Shown: positions 27,169 to 38,091 of the stretch, piece by piece
Numbering within the stretch: the first letter of the stretch is position 1
How the letters are laid out: each line of letters begins with the position of its first letter
Source: Diorhabda sublineata
Lineage: Eukaryota > Arthropoda > Insecta > Coleoptera > Chrysomelidae
Reading direction: 5' to 3'
Assembly: GCF_026230105.1 (NCBI RefSeq)
Contig: NC_079478.1
Span: 15,391,653 to 15,455,652 of the forward strand
Length of the DNA: 64,000 nucleotides
Made by a program: the position numbers and the translations under genes
The notes under the pieces: generated by a model
The model's input: the letters and a program-made list of their open reading frames with translations, nothing else
The model's database searches: none
Told to the model about the DNA's origin: nothing

Positions 27169-30100
27169 AAGCGTTTTCCCTAACACTCCCTCATTTATTT
27201 ATTAATGAATATATTCCATTTGGGTGTTCCGTACTGTATGGGATTAATGGAGTGGAAAATTTCTCACAATAACGATGATCTAAATAAATCGAAATAATAA
27301 AGTAATTACCATTTTGTTGTTCTGCTGCGGTCCTGCTTTTTGGTTTGTATTGCGTTGATTAGAATTATAAAGATATCTATTTGTAGCCTTCTTATCATTG
27401 CTAGGTTTTTGTTGTCCTGCTTTAATTTCTGAGTTATTACTATATCCCGCTTTTACGTTGAGATTGGTGTTATTTCCATTTTTTGCAGATTCTTTTGGAA
27501 TTGACAATTGTTGCGATTCTCTGAAATATTTGAACAAAAGTCATATTAACTTTTATTTTCTAACATATACTAAATTCCTGTATGAGGCAGTTCTATACAG
27601 TAGGAAGTCGAGAATATTTTGGTTCTATAAGAATATTTTGAAAATAACGGTTTATAAAAAACGGATTTTTATTGATTTATGCGTTAAACCAAAAAAAAAC
27701 AGTATGATCCCAAAGTCACAATACACAACCGGAGCGTGATGTTATGGCCGTTACATTGAGTGAGGTCCGAGGAGCGCACGTGCAACAAGCGCACAGGCAC
27801 ATTTAGAAAATATTTCTTGCATCTAGCGCACACTACCTGTATAGAATCCGATAGATCGTTCGACGAGCGCACAAGAAAATTTGATGTGTCGAAGTGATTC
27901 TTAAAAATTGGCAAACATACGAACTTTTGTATAATTATTATCATTAAGACAAAACAAAAAAAACATCAGCAACATCTAAAATCTTCCAAAATGAGCAAAA
28001 GTTCAATATTATATAAAATTTTGAATGAGTGCATTTTTGTTATTAGGTTCAAAATAATTAAAAAATTTCGTATTTTGAATTTTCCATAGCAAAGCCTTTT
28101 AATTTAAGAATGGTTAGGTTAGGTTAGAGGACTATGACTATAATCACCTTGATGAGAAAGTATTAACTCTTCTTTGTTACTCTGTTGTTAACTCTTTTAT
28201 AATTTTTCATCTTTGATTTACTTAATAAGCATTTCAAGCTAAATACAGGTATTGAAGCCTTTATATGTACAAGTGTGCCCTCGATGCATCCTCATATATA
28301 ATCTGTGCGCTCGAACCACCGTGCTATAGTTCACTTTCCAAATAAAGTTGTTAGGTAGTGTGTTTTTTTAAAGTTATTTTTTGATTGTTGAATTAGTTTA
28401 CTGTTGTTTACGATCAAAATTTATCAAAGAAAATACGACAGAATCACAAACACTAAACATATATAGAGGATCGTCAACGCAGTGAAAACTCTGTTTGGAA
28501 AGTGATCCCCTACCTGTGCTTACAATGGCAGTGTGTGACGTCAACACTCCTGTAGTCTATTATCCTTTTCGATTATGTAAGTGGAATAGAGATCTAGTAT
28601 AATCGGGCTTCTAGTTATGTTTTGACTTACTTGTTAATCTGACGTGTTTTTATATCAGTCACGGCTCCAAGTTTCCGTAAAAGAGATGAAGTTCTTGATT
28701 TCTTTGTGTTATCGTCTTTAGAAGGAATTATGTAACCGTTGGGAGCACGTTTGAATTTTTCGCCCTCTCCAAGAACAATGTACTTTTCTTTCGAATTTAA
28801 TGCGTGAAAACTATTTACTGGTTGTAAGGAACTTAATGCTGAAATAATATAAGTTAATATTATATTGTGACTGTGAAAATAGAAATATACTTTCACAGAT
28901 TACCTAATAGAAGGAATCGATAATAGCATTATTGTATAATATCTATAAAAGTTATCCAATTTTATATTTATTTCAATTAATTCACTTTAATGAAACCGTT
29001 CAGGTAATGAGGATGTAGTTTCGGTCTGAGTACAATGCAAACGTGCAATAATGCAAAATGAAATTCACTATATAGAGTTGGTCGGATGTACACGGGAATC
29101 AACTCGTAATAAAACTGCTATTTCCTGCTATAATGTCATTCTGAGACTGTGAAATCAACTTTTGAACAGTATTATCAAAAATATCCTATTTGTTAATATA
29201 TTTGGGTCAAATTTAGTTATTGAAACGCAACTTTCTATTGTCAGCACAAGCTGAAATTCGTTACACATATTTGATTCCATCGATAATACTTTTCAATGTA
29301 TTGTTATAAATCAATATGGTTAAAAGCAGAATATGGCGATTTATATAAACGGTGACAGTTTATAATTTGAAATCGAATCAATTCTTTGAATAGTATTTTT
29401 TAATATTTGGCTTTCACCTATTAGTATTTCTAATCCATTGGTGAACATAATTCGTTTCTCACATGGTCTTCTCTTTTCCATATCATTTCAGCATCTCGGA
29501 TTTTATGAATTTAACTATATCTTATCCTCCTATTATCTTTTTTTGTTTCTCAATTCTTATCCTTCCTTATTCCTGTTTATCTAATTTCTTTCATCTAAAT
29601 ATTCTTCTAAACATTTTACTTTATTTCTGGTTTTTTCTTCGTTAGACACGTGGTTTCTGCGACATATGTGACAACGGATCAAATTGTTGCTTTTGAATTT
29701 TTAACTTGGTTTAGTTACTTAATTTCCTTATCTTTTTTATTCACAGCATGCTCTCTTGATATATCGATTTTTTCATTTGGAATCGCGCAGGAATATTTGA
29801 AACTTTTCAATTTTTCAAAAATGATTTTTCCTATTTTTATAATGGCCATATTTATTCCTTCTTTTGTGCTTATCATATTTTGTTTATTTCTAGTCTTCTC
29901 TGGCTCCTCCTATAATCCTGAGTGTCGCTTCTTCAAGGTTTGCTCTTCTACTATGTCTTGTTTCTCATCTGTCAAATTTTCTATGATTGGCAATTCGCTT
30001 TTGATCTTTCCGTTATCATCGGTATTAATTTGAATAATTTTGTCGGAATTTTATACGATCGAAAACTTGCTTAAAATTGACAAATGATTTATGTAACTAT

Positions 30101-33100
30101 AAATCATGTTAATGACCATATTTTAAGCAAAATTATGTATTGCGTTTATCGCGGATCTGCCACTTCGAAATTCCTGTTGGTATTATCTGAGATTCTCTTC
30201 TACGTCTTGAGCTATTTTTCTCATATTATTGTTGTATATATGGTGTGTGTGTGTGTGTTTTAAGCATATGCGGTCATCTTAGATGGCATCTTCATGGTAC
30301 AGGCACAACGAACGCTCTGAAATGCTGTGAGTGCATCAAAGCTGCAGACCAAGTTATTTAAGACTCAAGGACATGAGTGAGCCTTACAGTTTACCCAGTA
30401 ACATCAAGCCTTATTAGCTTCAGATATTGGCTTTTGGTAGTTTAAAATGGGATGCAACGGGTGTATCAGGAGCCCTATTTGAGCGGTTCATAACTGCCAA
30501 CTGTATTAATTATGAATGATGTTAATATGTTGTACGTGGAGTAGAAACATGATTCAAGTAATACCATATAAATAATTTTGTTTTATTCTAATTGATAAGT
30601 AATAAACATTTCATATTTATTAGGTATACAGAACTTCACATAACAGCTACAAAATGTACTCGTATCGTTAGGGTTCTGGGAAGTACGAGGCAATGAATGA
30701 AATAATGAGGAAAATAATTCCACTCAATCACATTACCCTCTTCATCAAACTAGCGAATTGAATACTGAGAGCTTAACTAATTATTTTCTAGGTTTTACGA
30801 TGGCCTCTTTGTATATTTTAAGAGTGCCATGAAACTAGAGGAGCTAGAACTATTAACATTGTAATTTTAATTACCGCCATTCTTAAATAGTGAGTACTAA
30901 TAACAGTTCAATCGCGGCTAAAGTAGATTAAAAATTACCCAAAATAAAAATTCTTCAATTCGTCATGTGCATCTACTACGATTTTAAATAAAAAACAAAG
31001 TCTTGAACGATAGCAACTCGCAATTAGTAATGGAATTCCTTTACGAGAAATTGTTTTCTGCTGGTATATCGAATTTAAAAGAGAAATATGATTTAGTGAA
31101 AATGATGTTACCGTTGAGTATCAAATACGATTTTCAAAAGGCAAGGCGAGCAAGAATTCAACTGAATACCTTGGAGACGTTCACTAATGATGATGAAACA
31201 TGATATCCCTTTATGATATTCCTATCCGTCATATGATGATGCAAGATGACACAAAACACCAACAATGGAGGAAAAACAAAGTTTTTATTCGTGGTACCCG
31301 ATCAGTGGAAATCTGAAGATCAGCGTTCATCTACAACAAACTGGTACACCACAAAATGTTTAACTGGAATTCTTGAGTAGGTCAATATTGTCTTTTTTTC
31401 AAAGTAAATAATTTTATGAGGAAAATCTTTGTTATAAAAAATACTAATATGTGGAAATATAATTCTTACGTACCAATTAACTTTTTCACAGATCCAAATT
31501 GTGGATTGATAGTGGATCCCATGAAAGTAAGCACTTCTGGCCAAGTTTTCGTTACCATTGGGTTGATTTCACAGATGTAATGCTGATTTTTTCCGTTGAT
31601 AAAAAGGGTTATAGTTTTAGTTTTTACATTATTTCTTAATGCAGTCGATGGTTTAACAACTTCCGTCATTCTAATGATTTTACTGATGATTTGAAATGAA
31701 CACAATTAAAATGCTGCGATAGTGGTTGATTGATGACTTACTGAATATGAAAAACTTGACATTTAAGAGACATTTTGATTATGTCAGAAAAGATATGAAG
31801 CCATAGGTGTGGTTATATTAGTATACAGACTCTAACTGCAAATCAAAGCTATAGATTTTATTGATATACTTAGGTTATATGATGTTCTAATTAAGAGGAA
31901 TGTATTTATACTGATGCTAGTGACTCTTCTGCATTCAAGCAAAGACGGAATTAATATATAGTACAGGAGTGAGCAATCTTTTAACAAAGAGGCGCCCATG
32001 TGGAATTTTGAACAAATCAAAAGTGATACTATAAAAAACTGTATAATTTTTTTACGATTAAATAATGTATAAAATTTTAAAAAATAATAATAAAGAACTT
32101 ATAAAATTTCAAGTGATCAACAATATTTCTGAAAATTTTAATTAAAAGGAAACATAGCACAGACTTTACTGTTATGCGCAATATATGTTTTTTTATAACC
32201 TAAGTAATAATAATTTGCGAAGCTATTGTATTTTTTTTTCATGTCTAGTCAATTTTAATATTACAATCGTTTCTGAATTGTTTTTCTTAGCCTGCTTCCA
32301 TGTGTATTCAAAATAATTGTGGTAGGAGAAAAAGTTTAGGTCGATTCGAATACTCAAAACATTGCGAATACCTCTTTGTTAGGCAAATAACTTTCTCTAA
32401 GCAACTAGCCCAATTATTCAGTATTTCCTTTGACTTTTCCTGAGGATCACTTTCTAAAACACTTAGTTTTACAAATTTTGTCTTTGATAAGTCGGAGTTC
32501 TTAAATTCAATATGCTCAAGATCAAAATCTTGAATTTCTATTTGTGTGAAAAGAGAATCATTGAAAGGAATACTAGTGAAATCCATTAAGTCTGGTTTTA
32601 TTAATAAGGAGAATATGAGACCATATTTATCAACATCTTGACCTCTTTCAGCAAATTCTTCTTTCAATAAAGTCATGTAGTTTAACATTTCCTCGGTACC
32701 TAGAGTATTTATTTATATATATTAGGTAATATCGCGATAAATACTTTAAACTACAAAAAAGAGTTGTTAGATATTCACTTAGAGTAAACAGCAGAGCTCA
32801 CTGCCATGACTTCTTTGAAATATTAAAAATATTGACTTTTCCTTCCTCATTCATCTTTGTGGAGTATGACCTCTATGTATCTACTCGACGTTCAGAATTA
32901 GTTAAGGGCTCAATAATTTACAATGCGAAAAAAATGCACAATCATTTTCCAATTGAAATCAAATCTATCACTTCTTTCCCCGTATTTCGCAATAATTTGG
33001 AGGAATATTTTCTGGAAAGTGTCTTCAACTCTATAAATGACTTTGATTATAATACTAATATTTCACCATATAGTTCACAAAGTATACATGTACATTTTTA

Positions 33101-36100
33101 AAGGTAATTTTGTTATTCATTGTAGTTTTCTTAAGTATATTTTATATTTAGATTTTATTCTATTTTCTCAGTTCTTCACAAGCTTTTGTCTACAGATTTT
33201 GAACAATTTTTCAAAAATGGAGCATTTCTCGCCCTCTCTCTCTTTTTCTCCAAATACATCCATTATTATTTTAAGACTTCCAGCAATCATACCTAGTAAT
33301 ATTTGACCCGATACTTAAGGTTTATAACGCCGAGATTATTTATAATCAGATATGATCATCAACTTACCAATCCATTCTTTATTATTTCGTAAAAGAAAGC
33401 TTGAGCTTGATTTTCTAACAAAAGAAATGACATAATTTGTTCCAAACATTCCACAAATCTACTAAGCAGTCGACCGCTTCATTACTAGTTTATATTGCTT
33501 TGTAATGAAATATCTGGATTAAAATTTTCCATTTCTTGTAAAAATGACTTGAATTGCTATTGAGTTAATGGAGAATGACGGACAATGCATAATATCTCTT
33601 ACAACAATATTCATTACAGTATTCATCACGGAGTTGAGGCTTTCGCTCGAGATATTCGCGCATAAACTGGATAGATAGATGAGGGTATCGAAAAGAAATA
33701 TAAATCCCTTGTGTGTCTAGATTATAGTAGATTGAACAGTTATTCATACACATGGTTATTGTCAAGAAAAGCGTTTTTTACAATAATATGATGAATTTAT
33801 GGAAATTTCCATTTCAGTTAACAGTACCTTTAGAGAATTTACGTACTGAACAAAAAGGAGCAGCTTTAACAACAGAATTGACCGAATGGTTCGACGATCT
33901 TTGGTCCAGAGGACAAATTTTATTGGGTTTGTGCTATAATACGAAAAAGCGAGCACTCGTAGTGACTGTTGTCAGATGCATTAACTTGTTACCGATGGAC
34001 AACAATGGATTATCAGACCCATTTGTAAAACTGTAGGTTGTATTTTTTAGTTAATAATGTTATATAATTTTCACAAATATATATTATAGGCAATTGAAAC
34101 CTGATCCAAATCATAAGAAACATAAAACTTCCATCAAATGGAAAAATTTGAATCCCGTTTTTAACGAAGAATTTGCTTTCGAAACAAGACCAACTGAGCT
34201 CAGTACTCAAAGTTTGTATGTCACTGTTTATGATAAAGATTATGGAAAAAGTAATGACTATTTAGGTGGTTTGATTTTAGGCGGTACTGGATCTAAAGGT
34301 AAGAAGCTCTTAACCATTTTAACACATCTGCTCTTTTATTCACTTTTGAACTTTATATACATATAAAAATAAAAATGATCTTTTTGGAAGCTAGCAACAT
34401 TTCACCAAAACAGTGGTTTCAGAAAGAGAAAGAGTTATTTGGTTCAAAACAATAATCGAGATAGTTTCCTCTAAAGATTCAAAAAAAAGTTTGACCGCAC
34501 CATTGTTTGTTTGATGTACTTGGAGCAAATCTGCTATTTAAATGATCGAAGTTAATCTTACAAAACGATGCATATAGTTTGCATGCATATGGTTTACTCT
34601 TTGGGAGTAATAAAAAAGTAAAACTAATTATCCTTAACAGTTTGTTTTATTTATTGTCAGAGCTATAAATATCTAATGAACATATTTTTTCGCCCCTTTT
34701 TTATTCTGGATATTAATAACTTAACCAATATATTTGATATTTTTAATACAAACATAATGAAAGCATGTTTGCATATTTGTTACAATCTTGTTAGTTACCT
34801 CCTATTTATAATATTTCCTGTCAAAGTTTTATAGAAATTTGACAATCATAATCGTTTTAATACTTTTGTAATGAAAATATGATTTCATTGTTAGGTAAAT
34901 ATGGATCAAAAACAATATCAATCTAGACATTATTTTTATATGGAAAAACATTCAAATAAACTGAGAAAAAGTTACGTAAATATTAATATGAGAATGTTCT
35001 GTTCCATAAAATAATTTGTTAGTGGTTCTCTGATTTTTAAAGTTATGGGATTCTGGACTTGATATATGCTAAAGAAAATTGCTCTTGTATTTAGCTTACG
35101 TGAAATACTTAAGGAAGTAAATATTTCAATCCAATTGGTACGCTGTATGTTGCATGAAAGGTTATACAGAGTGAGTTTTATGTAAGTAATACCTCAATTA
35201 TCTGAGAAACGACTTGTACGATTTTTATAAATTTTTGTGTACAAGGGTCTTGTGATACGGCCGGTATTATGGTGAAATACACATTGTTGTCAGATCTTTC
35301 CTTTTTCCGGAACAAAATGAACTTTGCTATTTCAAATGTATATTTTTCGCTTTTTGAAATCCTTTAGAAATATTTATTATTTTTCATCTGATGTTCTCTA
35401 TATCTAAATGGCATAATTTCGTAGTTATAGCTACATTTGCGTTATCTCCGCCCAAGTAAAAATAATACATTTAGGTGGCTTCGAATACTACAATAACAAA
35501 TTTGACATTTCAATAAATTAGTATTGTTTATTGAAAGTCACAATGAACCGTTTATCTGAAAAAGAACGAATTGATATTTTAATGTTATAAGGATATGGTG
35601 ATAGGCGTAGAAGTCAACAGGAAATGTATAATATCTTGAATAATTTATATCCTAACCGAAATCCCATAACAAGATCTACTATCACAAAATTAGTGAAAAA
35701 GTTTAACGGAACAGGTTCGGTGAAAGATTTATCCAATTCAGGGCGCAGAAAAACTCACACTGCGTGAAAACCAATCTTTAGATGTTTGTGTCCTGTTAGA
35801 AGACGATCCTCACTTGAGTACTAGACAAATATCCAGGAAACTTGATATTTCGCATCCGTAATGAAAATTTTATGATGGAAAAATGTTACAATCAAAACAA
35901 TCAAAATTTTTTAAGTAATGTTATGTTTTGCGATGAGGCTGTTTTTTCTATTAATGGAAATGTAAATCGGCATAATTGTAGATATATATACCTAATTTTA
36001 AAAAAAAACTTCATTATGAGAAATTTTCAGACAATAAAAATATTTGGCTACAACAAGATGGTGCCCCACCTCACTATGTGTGTGTGGTGAGGCAATATCT

Positions 36101-38051
36101 AAATAATGTGTTTCCCAGAAGATAGATTGGAAGACGTGGTTTTATCGAATGGCCCCCGCGATCACTCGACATGAATCCTTTAGACTATTTCCTGTGAGGT
36201 CACTTAAAAAACACTTTACTGTATGTTTTCTAAAATTCGACACTTTTCTACTTCACAAATGTGGATCTACTTCTCACATGACATATTTAAAGATGTGACT
36301 TCAGTTGCAGGTTGTCCGCGCTATGATTTGGATAAATATTTTACTGCACCAGTTTCTTCAAACATTTTACTAACTTACTGTCACTAGACCTTATTACGAG
36401 ATTTGTATTAGCACATAAATTATTAAAGAATATTCAAATTAAACGAGTTTATTCAATCGTAGCCATCTAAATATAAAATATTTATTATAACTTTGTTGCA
36501 GGTACTGTAAATGTAAATGAAATTATGGCATTTAGGTTTAGAGAATATCACAAATTATATAAGGTGATCCACTTGAAATAATAAATTTTTTTTTCTGGAA
36601 AAAGAAAAAATGTGACAACAATGTAGGTACCATCTTAATACCGTTCGTATCACAAGACCCTTGCGCACCAAAATTTATTCGTACAAGCCGTTTCCGAGAT
36701 AATTGAGGCTTTCCATATATACAACTCACTCTGTATATCTCCAAGGTTGGTGCCGAATTGCTTAATAATGATTGGAAGGTTATTCGGATTGTAGATGGAA
36801 ATTGAGAACACTAGTGTACCCTAGAAATAAAAATACAGTCGCAAAAAGGGACTTCATCCAAGGAACATGCTCACAAGAAACTAAAAACCTGCCAAAGGGA
36901 AAATATTATACTATTTCGCTGACACGTTTTGATGACAAACTTGAAAAAATGATCAGATTTGTTGAAGAAAAGTTTTGTTTTATCATGTAGTTCATCATTA
37001 TGGAAAAACGTTAGCTGAAATGCGTTACTTCCATATTCATCTGCAATGCTCCTTCACTTTCTATTTCCAAATTTGAAAAAATGGGTTGGTGGAAACTGGA
37101 AAGCGATTTCAGATAAATGAAGAAGTGATGGCCGAAAGAATCGCGTATTATGCAGAGAGATTAATTTGTAGTTTATTTGAGAATTGGAAACTTACTGGAC
37201 TAAATATGTACAGTTCAAAGATTATTATGTTAAATAAAAAAATAGTTTTTTCACAAGTCCCTTTTCTATTAAATTTGCCCTTATAATAATTTATCTAGAA
37301 CTAAATCCTGCGAAATCAACTTTCCTTTGACACAGTTGTTTGTAATGAATTTAGGTTTTCTACTGTTGGACTTAATGAATTGTTAATCATACACATAAAA
37401 ATGTATTTTTCAATATTTATTTCGGATCTGTATAAAAAACTTGGTTTGGAGTGATCTTAATAGGATAATTAATACATATGTATCACCTACTAGTGCTGTC
37501 ACTGGCGGATATTACTGAAGCCTTCAGAGGAAAGAAGCTAATCCACTAGAAACATAATAATTCATAAAAAAATGACCTTTACCGTCAATCAGACACACAT
37601 CTATTATATCCACAGTGTATAATTCCACGCACGATCCAGATAGTGGTCCAAAACATGCAACAGAAAATTAGAAAATAGAAAAAAATCCTTTTATGATTTT
37701 CTATAAATTTTTTGCGATAATTCCCCAACTATTCGATAAAATTATCGAGGAAGTGCATTATATTTGGAATACAAGTTTGTTTTCAGGAAATATTCAAAAG
37801 AAGAAACGTGTTAACAAATTGAAAATTGCATAAAATGCACAACTTCCTTATAATTTTATTTGGTGTAAAAATCTCCAATAGTCTTTTTTAACAAAGGATA
37901 TAGCATTCCAAAGAATATATAGTTTAACAAAGGATATAGTATTCAAAGGGATATTCGACATTTGAAGTTTTGTATTTGTTGATAAAATTAACATATTTTT
38001 ATTATTTTCTTAATTTAATCAGTCAAGTCAATCATAGGTATGTTAACACAC

Positions 38052-38091
<40 letters not shown>

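Noticed and set aside
27084..27272. Open frame of alternating Val-Cys over the GT repeat
   Set aside because: Produced by the microsatellite itself.
28112..28127. Short TTAGG-type repeat (ggttaggttaggttag), and a similar cctaacctaacc at 23391
   Set aside because: Only about three units each. The motif is common inside insect introns and is no evidence of a telomere or interstitial telomeric array.
29463..30033. Two hydrophobic plus-strand frames resembling membrane proteins
   Set aside because: The hydrophobicity follows from T-rich DNA. There is no start context, splice pattern or family, and the complementary strand looks more like decayed Lys/Glu-rich retroelement sequence.
32308..32688. 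Resemblance to the insect ecdysteroid-kinase-like (CHK) C-terminal part (KYGLIFSLLIKPDL)
   Set aside because: Only a short stretch fits. The kinase motifs are missing and the upstream exon does not match the family.
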